DNA of 55,247 nucleotides, taken from positions 1-55,247 of the forward strand of contig JAUWNL010000003.1 of the NCBI GenBank assembly GCA_030612665.1, given 5' to 3'. The notes below the pieces were generated by a model that saw only the letters and a program-made list of their open reading frames with translations, did not search any database and was not told the origin of the DNA. Numbering within the stretch: position 1 is the first letter of the stretch; each line of letters opens with the position of its first letter. The translations under genes and the position numbers were made by a program. Below, one piece after another: positions 19,480 to 29,860 of this stretch. The stretch is from an archaeon. GTDB taxonomy: Archaea > Nanobdellota > Nanobdellia > Pacearchaeales > UBA284.

Positions 19480-22149
19480 TTACCTTTTTCTTAGTTTATT
19501 AAGTCTCTTTTCTTTTATAATTTTTACTACTTCAAAAATAATTATCCCTGAAACTGCAAGTGGAATAACAATCATCCAATCTCTTATAGTGAGGGGAACA
19601 ACTCCAAATAAGGTTCCAAGAGGAGAATAAATAAGGATTATCTGGAGCATAATAGCAATAATAACCGCTCCTGTAAGATATTTATTTGAAAAAATTCCTA
19701 TTTTATGCAATGGTTTATTTGAACGGCAAGTAAATATAAAGAACATCTCAAAAATAATTCCTGTTGTTAATACGAGGGTCCTTATTTTTTCTATATTATA
19801 AGCAGATTGTAATCCTAAATGAAAGATGACAAGTTCTGCAATAAAAGCAAGTAATGCAGCAAACACCAAGAACAGAGTTATCCCCTGAAGCATTGATTTC
19901 TCTTTAATAGGTTTTTTATTCAAAACACTCTCCCCTTTTTCCACACTTAAAGCAAGAGCAGGGAGACTATCAGTCACTAGATTAGTCCATAAAATCTGCA
20001 GAGGTAATAAAGGCAAAGGTAGTCTCATGATAATAGAATAAAGAACAATCATCAATTCAGAAAAATTAACTCCAAGAAGAAACTTTGTTGATTTTTTTAT
20101 ATTATCATAAACAATTCTTCCTTCCTTGACACCTTTCACAATTGAAGCAAAATTATCATCAATAAGAATAATATTTGAAGTTTCTCTTGCAACATCACTT
20201 CCACGGATTCCCATTGCAATCCCTATGTCTGCTGCTTTGAGAGCAGGAGCATCATTTACTCCATCACCAGTCACAGCAACTATCTCTTTTTTTTCTTTCA
20301 AGATATTTATTATTCTTAATTTATGTTCTGGGCTAATTCTTGCAAAGATTGTAATATCATCAATCCTTGATTTAAGTTCAGAATCACTCATTCTTTCGAG
20401 CTCATCAACGTTAATTGCCTCCCCCATCAAACCAATTTTATTAGCTACAGCTTTAGCAGTCAACAATGAATCTCCAGTAATTATTTTTATTACTATGCCA
20501 GCATTTTCAGCTGCTTTAATAGCCCCCCTGACTTCTGGTCTTGGAGGATCCATCATTCCTTCAAACCCTATGAAAACCAGGTTTTGTTCAGCATCTTTTT
20601 GTTTAATCTTGCTTGCTTTCATGTTTAATTCTTTAAATGCAAATCCAAGAACTCGCAATCCAGAAGAAGCCATCTCTTCATAAACATGAATAATCTCTTT
20701 TTTTCTTGCTTGAGTTAATTGTTGAATCTTACCAAAAACAATTTCCTTAGAACATCTTTCAATCAACACGTCTGGAGCACCTTTAACATAACTTATTATT
20801 TTTCCATCTTGTTGCCTGCGTCTTATAATTGACATTAATTTTCTTGAAGAACTAAATGCGAATTCTTTAATTCTTAATTCTTCTGCAGTTAATTCTCTTT
20901 TATCAAATCCATAATCTAATGCTGCCCTAAGAAGAGCTTTTTCTGTTGGATCTCCAAAAAATATTTTTTTATCATCAATTTCTTCAATCCTCGCATTATT
21001 ACAAAGACAATTTGTTTTAAACAAAATCTCAAGGCTTTTTTCTTTATCTCTTTCTTTATCTTTCTCTCTCTTCACTTTTTCTAATTCAATCAATTTATTA
21101 TCATAAAATAAATCTGTAACTGTCATCTTTTCACTTGTTATAGTTCCTGTTTTATCACTACAAATCACAGTAACTCTACCAAGAGTTTCAGCAGAAGGAA
21201 GTGTTCTAATCAAACTTTTTTGTTTAAACATTCTTTGAACAGCTATTGCCAAACAAATAGTGATTACTGCTGGAAGACCTTCTGGAACAGCAGCAACAGC
21301 AAGACTTATTGAAGTCAATAAAACATCAAATTTATCCATTCCAAGGAAGAATCCAATTAATCCAATTAATACTGAAATAAAAATAATAAATAATCCAACT
21401 TTTTTTGCAAAGCTGTCTATTCTTTTTTGCAAAGGGGTTTTTTCCTGCTTAACTTTTTGCACCATAAAAGCAATTTTTCCAAATTCAGTATTCATTCCTG
21501 TAGAGAAGACAACAGCCTTAGCAGAACCCAACACAATACTTGTTCCAGAATAAACAATATTCTCTCTATCAACGAGAGGAACATCAATCTGCATTTTTTT
21601 TGTGAATTTTACTGCTGCTACACTTTCTCCAGTTAATATGGCTTCATTGACTTGTAATCCCTGGACTTCAATGAGCCTTGCATCAGCAACTATCTTATCT
21701 CCTTCTTGCAAAATAAGAATGTCCCCAGGAACAACTTCAGATGCATGAATTTCATAAAATACATTATTACGTAGAATTTTGGCTTTAGGAACCAACATTT
21801 TTCTTAATTCCCTAATTGAATTTTCTGCTTTATAATTTTGAAAAAAACCTATAGAAGCATTTACAATAACAATAGCCATAATTACATAGAAATCTATCCA
21901 GTGATTAAGTAATGCAGAAATTCCCGCAGCAATCACCAATAAAAAAATAAAAAAAGAATTAAATTGAGAAAGAAGAATCAACAAGGGCCTTATTCTCCCT
22001 TTTCTTTTTATCTCGTTTTTACCAAATCTCTCTAATCTTAATTTAGCTTCTTTATTCCCTAATCCTTTCTTGTTGCTTTTTAATTCTTTAATAACAGCAT
22101 CACAAGAAAGCGCATGCCAAGCTATCCCACCTTCAACCTCTTTTTCCAT
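19480..22149 (-). CDS. P-type cation-transporting ATPase (Ca2+-ATPase-like P2)
   Basis: ILTGESVA, VICSDKTGTITSEKMTV, VKGAPDVLIERC, TGDGVNDAPALKAADIGIAMG. Confidence 0.95.
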   Translation of the reverse strand: MEKEVEGGIAWHALSCDAVIKELKSNKKGLGNKEAKLRLERFGKNEIKRKGRIRPLLILLSQFNSFFIFLLVIAAGISALLNHWIDFYVIMAIVIVNASIGFFQNYKAENSIRELRKMLVPKAKILRNNVFYEIHASEVVPGDILILQEGDKIVADARLIEVQGLQVNEAILTGESVAAVKFTKKMQIDVPLVDRENIVYSGTSIVLGSAKAVVFSTGMNTEFGKIAFMVQKVKQEKTPLQKRIDSFAKKVGLFIIFISVLIGLIGFFLGMDKFDVLLTSISLAVAAVPEGLPAVITICLAIAVQRMFKQKSLIRTLPSAETLGRVTVICSDKTGTITSEKMTVTDLFYDNKLIELEKVKREKDKERDKEKSLEILFKTNCLCNNARIEEIDDKKIFFGDPTEKALLRAALDYGFDKRELTAEELRIKEFAFSSSRKLMSIIRRRQQDGKIISYVKGAPDVLIERCSKEIVFGKIQQLTQARKKEIIHVYEEMASSGLRVLGFAFKELNMKASKIKQKDAEQNLVFIGFEGMMDPPRPEVRGAIKAAENAGIVIKIITGDSLLTAKAVANKIGLMGEAINVDELERMSDSELKSRIDDITIFARISPEHKLRIINILKEKKEIVAVTGDGVNDAPALKAADIGIAMGIRGSDVARETSNIILIDDNFASIVKGVKEGRIVYDNIKKSTKFLLGVNFSELMIVLYSIIMRLPLPLLPLQILWTNLVTDSLPALALSVEKGESVLNKKPIKEKSMLQGITLFLVFAALLAFIAELVIFHLGLQSAYNIEKIRTLVLTTGIIFEMFFIFTCRSNKPLHKIGIFSNKYLTGAVIIAIMLQIILIYSPLGTLFGVVPLTIRDWMIVIPLAVSGIIIFEVVKIIKEKRLNKLRKR

Positions 22150-22182
22150 AAATCATTTAAACTATTATTGATTATAAACTTT

Positions 22183-23034
22183 ATGATAAATTTCACCAAC
22201 ATCAACATTCTTTTTGAAATAGGGTCATTTAAAGTTCATGCTTGGGGGTTAATGTTTGTCATAGCCTTTATTATTTCCTTTTTATTAATTCTAAGAGAAG
22301 CTAAAAAACAAAAAATTGATTCTAGACATATCTATAATATTGGATTATACATTTTACTTGGATCATTGATTGGTGCAAGACTTTTTTATGTCATAGAACA
22401 CTTGCCTTTCTTTTTACAAGATCCCCTCAAAATTCTTTTAGTCTGGCAAGGTGGCTTGACAAGTTATGGTTCTCTACTTGCAATTTTTTTCGTTTGGTTA
22501 TACATAAGGAAACAAAAAGATCTCAGTTTTTCAAAAATCCTTGACATAATGGCTCCATATATTGTTCTTGCATTTGCAATAACAAGAATTGGTTGTTTCC
22601 TTCGAGGATGTTGCGGAGGTATTGCAACAGACTTGCCATGGGCAGTTAATGGAAAACATCCAACACAACTCTATGAATCAATCTACAGCATGATTATTGT
22701 TTTCATTCTTCTAAGACTCAAAAAAATAAAAAAAGCAGGAAAGAAAACAAGATTCAAAATTCTTCTCAATAAAAAAGGCGCAATGTTTTTATATTTCCTC
22801 GGCATGTATTCTTTCTTCAGATTCTTCAATGACTTTCTCCGTGTTTATGAAACATTCTTTTTTGGTTTTGCATTAAGCCAGTGGATAGCTCTTGGAATCT
22901 TTGTTTCTTCTATGGTTTTGCTTATAAAAACTCGCTCTAGTTTTGCTATTTGGAAAATTAAGGATTCAGTAAAATTTGTAAAAAAAATTAGAGCTGAGAG
23001 TGAAAAAAGACTTTTAAGACGGAAAATAGAATAA
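22183..23034 (+). CDS. lgt: Prolipoprotein diacylglyceryl transferase homologue
   Basis: GSFKVHAWGLMFVIAF, GARLFYVIEH, WQGGLTSYGSLLA, RIGCFLRGCCGG, HPTQLYESIYS, RFFNDFLRVYE...SQW; ATG refined to 22183. Confidence 0.87.
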   Translation: MINFTNINILFEIGSFKVHAWGLMFVIAFIISFLLILREAKKQKIDSRHIYNIGLYILLGSLIGARLFYVIEHLPFFLQDPLKILLVWQGGLTSYGSLLAIFFVWLYIRKQKDLSFSKILDIMAPYIVLAFAITRIGCFLRGCCGGIATDLPWAVNGKHPTQLYESIYSMIIVFILLRLKKIKKAGKKTRFKILLNKKGAMFLYFLGMYSFFRFFNDFLRVYETFFFGFALSQWIALGIFVSSMVLLIKTRSSFAIWKIKDSVKFVKKIRAESEKRLLRRKIE

Positions 23035-23100
23035 GAGACATAAGTATATTTATTGGTAATTTATATGGAATAGTTAAGCCAGCTCACCCCAAAAAATAAT

Positions 23101-23892
23101 TTATTTCAAAATAGTGCTTTTTCTTACATGGCTTTTGTTATTAACTCTTAATACAGAAAAATAGTGTCCGTTATGTTCTGGTTCAAATTTATAATTATAA
23201 TCTCCAGGAGATTGGTTTTCATCAACAATTTCTCCTACTTTAACTCCAAGAAGACTATAAATAGAAAGATTAACTTGCGCATTACTTTTCAATGTGTAAT
23301 CTAATTCAATTTTTTTTGAAGGATTAACACCTGTTTTAAAATTATAAAGTATTTTTTCAAGACCTTTTTTTTCTTCAGTTCCTACACTTGTAGATATTTT
23401 AGCATAAAGATAATCTGCTTTCCACAAACTATCTACATTACCTGTAGCTAATGATTTTATTTGTGTTTCAAGACCAAATATATCTTGCCACGTCCAAGAT
23501 TTTTGTCCTGTTATATCATATTCAATAATATTTGGTACTGAATCTCCTAAAAATGATTTTTCTATACCTTGCCATGGAGGTGTTCCATCAATATAACCTT
23601 TCATTAAAAGAGAATCATCAACAAATCCAGAGATATTATTTAGAGCACAAATCCTTACATTCGTAATAATCTGGTTAGTTGTTTCAGCAGGAGTAGGATC
23701 TCTTAGAGAAACTCTCAGTTCTTTATTATCTTTGTCACAAAAAGAATATTGGCTGTCAGCAACAAATGTATTTTCTGGATTTATCCATTTATTTCCAGGA
23801 TTCGAAGTTACTCCGTCAGCTGGCAATTCTAATAATAATGGTTTAGCAAGACTAGCTAAAAAGAATAATGTAACAGCAAGTTTTTTAAACAT
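23101..23892 (-). CDS. Secreted protein with C-terminal T9SS/FlgD-Ig-like domain
   Basis: Signal peptide MFKKLAVTLFFLASLAKP; C-terminal NPSKKIELDYTLKSNAQVNLSIYSLLGVKVGEIVDENQSPGDYNYKFEPEHNGHYFSVLRVNNKSHVRKSTILK. Confidence 0.7.
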   Translation of the reverse strand: MFKKLAVTLFFLASLAKPLLLELPADGVTSNPGNKWINPENTFVADSQYSFCDKDNKELRVSLRDPTPAETTNQIITNVRICALNNISGFVDDSLLMKGYIDGTPPWQGIEKSFLGDSVPNIIEYDITGQKSWTWQDIFGLETQIKSLATGNVDSLWKADYLYAKISTSVGTEEKKGLEKILYNFKTGVNPSKKIELDYTLKSNAQVNLSIYSLLGVKVGEIVDENQSPGDYNYKFEPEHNGHYFSVLRVNNKSHVRKSTILK

Positions 23893-23930
23893 TTTACTTA
23901 AATTTTAAACCTCTGATGGATTTATAAAGT

Positions 23931-25148
23931 TTATGCAAGTTCACCCCAACCAATAAGTCTCCAATGTCCATTATAATTTCTAGCTATACCAAATCTGTCT
24001 TCTAAGAAAGGAACAATCGGGATCTTCAGAAAAAGTTCAGTAACTTTCTCGCGTGCAGATGTGACTTGCCCGACACTAATAGAAGTATTTACACTTAACA
24101 TTAAAGTTTCATTGCTCTTAATCTTTTCAACAGCTAATTTTTCTTTTGTACCAACAATTTCCTTGAATAAATTAACTTTAAGTTTAATCTTATTAGTTAT
24201 TTCAGGAAGGGTTCCACCAAGAGAAGCGACACAACCAGATAATGAATCAGCTTTAGTCAGCAAAGGGTCAAGACTTGTTTGAATAGCAAGGCTTCCAGAA
24301 GGTAAAGCCTCATCAAGATTGTTTTTCCCTGAACGCAAGGCAATAATTTTTGTCTTGATTGTTTCATATTCTGTTTTATTCTGTTTTTTCAGAGATTTCC
24401 CAGGTTTAATTTCAATCTCTTGTCCAACAACAAGCTTTCCTTTCTTGAGAGTTCCACCAAGAATTCCTCCCCTAAGCTGTTCAGGTTTTGTTCCAGGTTT
24501 GTTAACATCAAAACTTCTAGCCACAAGGAATAAAGGCTTGCTCTTGACATCTCTTTCAGGCACCTCAAGTTCATTAATAACTTCAAGAATAGCAGAAATA
24601 TTAACTGCTTGCTGTCCACAAACAGGAATTATCTCAGCATTTTTAGCAATAGTTCCTTTGATAAATTCCTTAATCTTCTTATACTGTGCGAGTGCTTGTT
24701 CTTTAGTAACAAGATCAAGTTTATTTTGAATAATAATAATTTGTTTTATCTCCTTACTTTCCAAGGCTAGCAGATGTTCTTTGGTTTGTGGTTGTGGAAA
24801 ATCCTCATTAGCTGCAATAACCAACATGGCAGCATCAATTATAGCAGCTCCTCCGAGCATTGTTGCCATCAACATCTCATGTCCAGGAGCATCAATGAAA
24901 CTAATATATCTCACCTCTTCAGTCTTACCACCACATTCACATTCTTCTTTGATTGTATACATCCCACATTTTTCACACTTCCTAATAACTGCATCAGCAT
25001 ACCCCAACTTGATTGTAATTCCTCTTTTCAGCTCTTCAGAATGTTTATCACTCCAAACTCCAGTCAGTTGATAGAGTAAAGTTGTCTTGCCATGATCTAT
25101 ATGTCCTACAAGACCAATATTCAATACAGGTTGTTTTGTTATCATCAA
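23931..25148 (-). CDS. Translation initiation factor 2 subunit gamma
   Basis: NIGLVGHIDHGKTTLLYQLTGVWSDKHSEELKRGITIKLGYAD; zinc-binding Cys; FIDAPGHEMLMATML. Confidence 0.96.
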   Translation of the reverse strand: MMITKQPVLNIGLVGHIDHGKTTLLYQLTGVWSDKHSEELKRGITIKLGYADAVIRKCEKCGMYTIKEECECGGKTEEVRYISFIDAPGHEMLMATMLGGAAIIDAAMLVIAANEDFPQPQTKEHLLALESKEIKQIIIIQNKLDLVTKEQALAQYKKIKEFIKGTIAKNAEIIPVCGQQAVNISAILEVINELEVPERDVKSKPLFLVARSFDVNKPGTKPEQLRGGILGGTLKKGKLVVGQEIEIKPGKSLKKQNKTEYETIKTKIIALRSGKNNLDEALPSGSLAIQTSLDPLLTKADSLSGCVASLGGTLPEITNKIKLKVNLFKEIVGTKEKLAVEKIKSNETLMLSVNTSISVGQVTSAREKVTELFLKIPIVPFLEDRFGIARNYNGHWRLIGWGELA

Positions 25149-25205
25149 AACAGAAAAGAAAACACTCTTTTAAATATTTCTCAATCTAACTTAATTTAAT
25201 TTTCC

Positions 25206-25388
25206 CTATTCACATGCATGTATACGCATCCCTTGAAGTGAGAATTTCTTTCTTTCATTTATCTTATTTTCATCACAAATTAATTTTTCTAAGTTTTCAT
25301 TTCCATAAACTTCAAAATTATCTTCATAACTATCCCCATACATCTCTACATATATCTTTAGAAGAGTATATATTCCTTTTACTGGCAT
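25206..25388 (-). CDS. Small hypothetical protein, 60 aa
   Basis: Intact short ORF between aIF2-gamma and S6e. Confidence 0.4.
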   Translation of the reverse strand: MPVKGIYTLLKIYVEMYGDSYEDNFEVYGNENLEKLICDENKINERKKFSLQGMRIHACE

Positions 25389-25549
25389 TTTATTTTCTTA
25401 GTTAAATCTTTAGTAGATGTCTTTTTTAGAGAAAGATTATATTTAAAGATTTATAGTAATAGAAATATATTCTTATAATATATACAAAAAAGAATAATAA
25501 TAAAAAATAAAATAAATGAAGATAATAATAAAAATAAAATAAAAAAAGT

Positions 25550-26074
25550 TTATTTCCCTTCTTCAGTTGATTTTTCGTCTCCTTTTTCTGCTGGTTCTTC
25601 TTTTTTCTCTTTAGCAGGTTCCTCTTCTTTTGTTTCTTTCTCTTTAGTTTCTTCTTCAGTTTTCTCTTCAGGTTTTTCTTCCTTACCAAAAACTTCTTCA
25701 AGAGGCTTAGTTCCTTGTTTAATCACAGATAAATTTATTTGAATAATACCTTCATCAATTGTGTTAGCATGAACACTCTTTCTAAGTTTGAGCCCTTTAA
25801 CAGGCTTTCTCAACTTTTTCTTTTTTTTCACCTTTCTCAATCCCTTGCCTCTAGTCAAAAGCACTCGTTTCAAGCCCATGCCTTCAACATCAGCAAGAGC
25901 AGGAAAACCTTGCTTGTCACTTGCGCCAGTGATCTTAAATTCATAACCATCCAGCCTAGAATCAAAATCTTTTCCAGCAACACTCTCTCCAACCTTCTTT
26001 CCATTAAAGACAGGAGCTTCTATCTCAAGCTTGTGTGTCTTTCCTTTCTGCGATATATTTAATTTAAATACCAT
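25550..26074 (-). CDS. rps6e: 30S ribosomal protein S6e with acidic/lysine C-terminal tail
   Basis: MVFKLNISQKGKTHKLEIE...DGYEFKITGASDKQGFPALADVEGMGLKRVLLTRGKG; tail EEKPEEKTEEETKEKETKEE. Confidence 0.94.
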   Translation of the reverse strand: MVFKLNISQKGKTHKLEIEAPVFNGKKVGESVAGKDFDSRLDGYEFKITGASDKQGFPALADVEGMGLKRVLLTRGKGLRKVKKKKKLRKPVKGLKLRKSVHANTIDEGIIQINLSVIKQGTKPLEEVFGKEEKPEEKTEEETKEKETKEEEPAKEKKEEPAEKGDEKSTEEGK

Positions 26075-26090
26075 CTTAATATTTTATCTT

Positions 26091-26351
26091 TCAAATTTCA
26101 CTTACTAAAGGAACTTCTAAATTATTTACGTTTATTATCCCCTCCAAGTTTTTTAAAAATTCTGTTACTCTTCTTTTTAAAAAAAAACCATTCCTGAAAG
26201 AAGGTTTTTTTATAATTTTTTTAATTTCTGATGAATGTGGCTCAAAAGTAAACTGGTCATTTGGTAACTCATTTATGCGCCCATATCTTTCTAATATCTT
26301 TAGTATCATTGTTCTATAATGTGAATCAGTTGTTGTGATTAGATATTCCAT
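26091..26351 (-). CDS. Hypothetical protein, about 86 aa
   Basis: MEYLITTTDSHYRTMILKILERYGRINELPND...; next to infB end. Confidence 0.55.
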   Translation of the reverse strand: MEYLITTTDSHYRTMILKILERYGRINELPNDQFTFEPHSSEIKKIIKKPSFRNGFFLKRRVTEFLKNLEGIINVNNLEVPLVSEI

Positions 26352-26353
26352 TT

Positions 26354-28081
26354 TTATATCCCCCAAGTTGCCTTAATTTTCCTTTTTATTTGAGCAATTT
26401 CTTGAAGTAATGAAATTTCTTCTTTGCTTAAATACTTTTTGTTTTCCCTGAGAATTCTAAACTCATCTTCATTTATATTAGAATAAAGGAAATCATCTTC
26501 TTTAACTTGTCTACCAAACGTGACTTTAGGAAGAGAAATAGCTAATTCTTTTCCTTGCCCTGCTTTATCAATATTCTTGCTTTCATGTTGCATTCCCTTA
26601 ACCTTGGCTATCTCATTCCCATCAGAATTCATTAACCTAACTCCACTTTTCAAGGTTCCAATCTCAATTCGAACACCAAAAACAGCAGGTTTGCTCTGTC
26701 TGAAACAACAATTTCTAAGGATCTTGAGCTTGCAAGGCATTGTAACTTTTTCAAGTTTCTTTCTTTCAATTTCAATGGCTTTCTTTTCTCGCCATTTAGC
26801 AAGTTCTTCAATAATATGATAAATAATCTCACTTTCAATGACATGAATCCTTTCATCACCAATTTCTTCTTCAATTGTGACATTAAAAGCAACAATAACA
26901 GCATTTAATGGCTGAGTTTCTAGATTTGCAATTGCAGAAACAACATTCCCCCGAGTGACATTGCCTATTCCAGCTTTACTGATTTTAATTCCATTTTTCC
27001 TAAGCAAGTCAATAAGTGCCTCAAGCGAGCCAAGACCTTCAGCCTTGACAATAATTCCTTTTTTATCCAGCTTAATTGATTCAGAAATTTCTTTTTGAAG
27101 TTCTTGTTTTAACTCATCAATATCTCCAGTCTTGACAGCAAAAGGCATCCCAGGAACTAGGCCTTCTGTTGTAGGCAGCTGAAGTCTTATCCCAGCTGCA
27201 GCAATAACCTCCTCGCGTAATTCATAACCTCTACCAAAAGGTAATGCCTCAAACAAAGACCTCATCTTTATTACAACAGGCTCTTCAAAACCAGCAACAA
27301 TAATTTCATCTTCCTTTTTCAACCTCCCATCATAAAGAATTGCTTCAATACAAGTAAACCCCTTCTCCTTTTTTATCTCAAGTATTGTGCCTTTTCCTTG
27401 CTCCCCAATATTTAATTTCCCTTTAAGGAATCTTTGAGCAAGTCCAGCAAGCATGACCATTAATTCAGGCAATCCCTCACAGGTTTTTCCAGAACAAGGA
27501 ATAAGCGCGAGTTGTTTGCTAAAATTTCCAATTCTATAAAAAATCTCAGAATCAAAACCAAGAGCATTAAACGAGCCCAGAATATTATAAAACTTTTTTT
27601 CAAAATCTTTTTTAGTGAATTCATTTTGACTTTCAATATTCTCGCGAAGATCCTCATGAATTTTCTTCCAACCAGCAATCCTATCAACTTTATTAAGAGC
27701 AACAATAAAAGGAATTTTATTCATTCGAAGCACTTCAATACTCTCACGAGTCTGCTCCATAATTCCTTCATTAATATCAACCACAAGAACAGCAAGGTCA
27801 GCAAGTGCTCCACCACGTTTCCGGAGATTTGTAAAAGCAGCATGTCCTGGAGTATCAATAAAAAGAAAACCAGGAATCTCTAAATCTATTCCAAACTTTT
27901 CAAGCAATGAGCCGCATTTCTCTTTAATATGATCTGAAGGAACTTGAGTAAAACTAATCTTTTGAGTAATAGCGCCAGCTTCTTTACCCGCAACACAGGT
28001 GCCCCTAATACTATCTAAGATAGTTGTCTTGCCATGGTCAACATGGCCTGCTACAGTCACGATTGGTTGTCTAATTTTCAT
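26354..28081 (-). CDS. infB: Translation initiation factor aIF5B
   Basis: MKIRQPIVTVAGHVDHGKTTILDSIRGTCVAGKEAGAITQKI; DTPGHAAFTNLRKRGGALADLAVLVVDI. Confidence 0.96.
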   Translation of the reverse strand: MKIRQPIVTVAGHVDHGKTTILDSIRGTCVAGKEAGAITQKISFTQVPSDHIKEKCGSLLEKFGIDLEIPGFLFIDTPGHAAFTNLRKRGGALADLAVLVVDINEGIMEQTRESIEVLRMNKIPFIVALNKVDRIAGWKKIHEDLRENIESQNEFTKKDFEKKFYNILGSFNALGFDSEIFYRIGNFSKQLALIPCSGKTCEGLPELMVMLAGLAQRFLKGKLNIGEQGKGTILEIKKEKGFTCIEAILYDGRLKKEDEIIVAGFEEPVVIKMRSLFEALPFGRGYELREEVIAAAGIRLQLPTTEGLVPGMPFAVKTGDIDELKQELQKEISESIKLDKKGIIVKAEGLGSLEALIDLLRKNGIKISKAGIGNVTRGNVVSAIANLETQPLNAVIVAFNVTIEEEIGDERIHVIESEIIYHIIEELAKWREKKAIEIERKKLEKVTMPCKLKILRNCCFRQSKPAVFGVRIEIGTLKSGVRLMNSDGNEIAKVKGMQHESKNIDKAGQGKELAISLPKVTFGRQVKEDDFLYSNINEDEFRILRENKKYLSKEEISLLQEIAQIKRKIKATWGI

Positions 28082-28227
28082 GCAAACTTAAAAGAAAATT
28101 AACTTTTAAATCTTACTTCTTTTTATGCCTTGTAGAAAGAGAATAAGAACACAAGATAAAGATAAATTTAGTTAACAAACAGAGCCCTCTTAGAAAGATT
28201 TAAGAATTAGAAAATTATATACTTTTT

Positions 28228-28548
28228 ATGAAAGTGATAACCTTTATGGTATTAATAGCATTCTTTCTGATGTTTTTATTTTTTATAAACGGATGTGTCA
28301 AAGACAACATTGAATGGGAAAAAACAGACAACTTATGGCGAGCAACAAATATGACCTGTTTAGAAGAAAAGCACATAGATTATCTTTGTATTGATAACTG
28401 TTATGAAGAAACAACAGATATATGGCAATTTTGTCAAGATAAAGGAACTATAAAACAAACAAACACTGGAATAGACGTCCTTTGTTTTCCCCAAAGTTGT
28501 ATTCCCCAGATTATCGAAGAAGAATGTACCGTGGTTTGTCCACTTTAA
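28228..28548 (+). CDS. Small putative lipoprotein, Cys-rich
   Basis: MKVITFMVLIAFFLMFLFFINGC lipobox-like; 8 further Cys. Confidence 0.55.
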   Translation: MKVITFMVLIAFFLMFLFFINGCVKDNIEWEKTDNLWRATNMTCLEEKHIDYLCIDNCYEETTDIWQFCQDKGTIKQTNTGIDVLCFPQSCIPQIIEEECTVVCPL

Positions 28549-28560
28549 ATCTTATTTAAA

Positions 28561-29385
28561 TTACCTAAAAACAATTCCAGCATAACCAACAGCAGTATTA
28601 TAATCCCCAGAAATATCTCCACTTGTATAATAATCAATGAGTTTGGCTTGCCATTTTTTGATTTTAGCTATTTCACTTAAAATTGTTATTCCATATATCC
28701 CACAAACAGTTGATTTTTCAGCTAAACTGTAGAAACCTTTAGAATCATTCTTTGAAATTTCAAGAATCATATTATTATCTAATCTAAACAGGTTTTCCTT
28801 AACATCCTTACTAAATGGAATAAATCCATATGAAGCACCATAATGAGTAAAATCAGATGAAACAATAATTGCTTCGTTAACAATAATCTCAGAAAGAATC
28901 CCAGCAATTTTCTTACAATCTTCATAACTTAATCCACCCAAGATAATAGAAACAATTTCAAATTTTTTCTGGCTAAGTTGTAAAAAAGGAAGCTGAACTT
29001 CAATACTATGTTCAGATTGATGAGCCTTTTCATTGACCTCAACAACAATCCTCTCTTTTTCCAGCTTTTTCATAATTCTCTCACTAAGACTTTTATTACA
29101 TTTGACAATTCCTAAAGGTGTTTCAAAATTCTCAAGACTAAAACATACTTTCGAGCCAATCCCAGAATGATTAACTCCCAAAATAATAAAATCTTTTTTA
29201 TTAGGAATCAAGCTAAATGTCTTGCCAGCAAGTTTCCCAGAAAACATGTATCCAGCATGTGGAACAATCGCAGCATGAACATTCTCCCTTTTACCAGAAC
29301 CAAGAAACTTCTCAACTTGTTTCTTTAATTCATCCTTGTCCGCAGGATAAAATTGACCTGCAACAATTGGTTTTCTCATAGTCAT
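28561..29385 (-). CDS. MEMO1 family protein
   Basis: RKPIVAGQFYPADKDEL, IVPHAGYMFSGKLAGKTF, ILGVNHSG, SSDFTHYG. Confidence 0.92.
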   Translation of the reverse strand: MTMRKPIVAGQFYPADKDELKKQVEKFLGSGKRENVHAAIVPHAGYMFSGKLAGKTFSLIPNKKDFIILGVNHSGIGSKVCFSLENFETPLGIVKCNKSLSERIMKKLEKERIVVEVNEKAHQSEHSIEVQLPFLQLSQKKFEIVSIILGGLSYEDCKKIAGILSEIIVNEAIIVSSDFTHYGASYGFIPFSKDVKENLFRLDNNMILEISKNDSKGFYSLAEKSTVCGIYGITILSEIAKIKKWQAKLIDYYTSGDISGDYNTAVGYAGIVFR

Positions 29386-29407
29386 GCAAAATTAAAAGAA
29401 AAAGCAA

Positions 29408-29860
29408 TTAAAAACATTCCTGTTTATCTGCATCAAGAAATAATTGATTCATTCTCCGGCCGAAATTCCAATCTAACATTGCTAAATACATCTTATCTTC
29501 GGGGATATATTTTTCATATGGTAATCCAGACATCTTAGCAATTTCTTCCGATACAAAAAGTCCTGAAGTCAATTGAACTGGTTCTAAGAAACGGTCTATA
29601 AAACTTATTTTTCCATTAATTGGATGAATGAATACTTCTCCTCCAATTTTATTAATATACTCCCCCAAATGGTCATTATTAGAAAGAAGATGATATTTTA
29701 ATGGAATCCCAATTTGGAATAAACGTGGAGCATCTTTCCATTCTTTTTTAGGAAAAACAGTTATTGGACAATAGCATAAACTATCTCTTTCAATGATTTC
29801 TCTAAAAAGTGATTCAATTCTCGAAAAATCTTTTCTTAAATATATCTCAGATTCTTTCAT
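29408..29860 (-). CDS. Hypothetical protein, 150 aa
   Basis: Intact ORF; overlaps upstream gene by 4 nt. Confidence 0.55.
   Translation of the reverse strand: MKESEIYLRKDFSRIESLFREIIERDSLCYCPITVFPKKEWKDAPRLFQIGIPLKYHLLSNNDHLGEYINKIGGEVFIHPINGKISFIDRFLEPVQLTSGLFVSEEIAKMSGLPYEKYIPEDKMYLAMLDWNFGRRMNQLFLDADKQECF

Noticed and set aside
25426-25701. Lys-rich 91-aa minus ORF
   Set aside because: Alternate frame of the S6e C-terminal tail plus AT-rich spacer.
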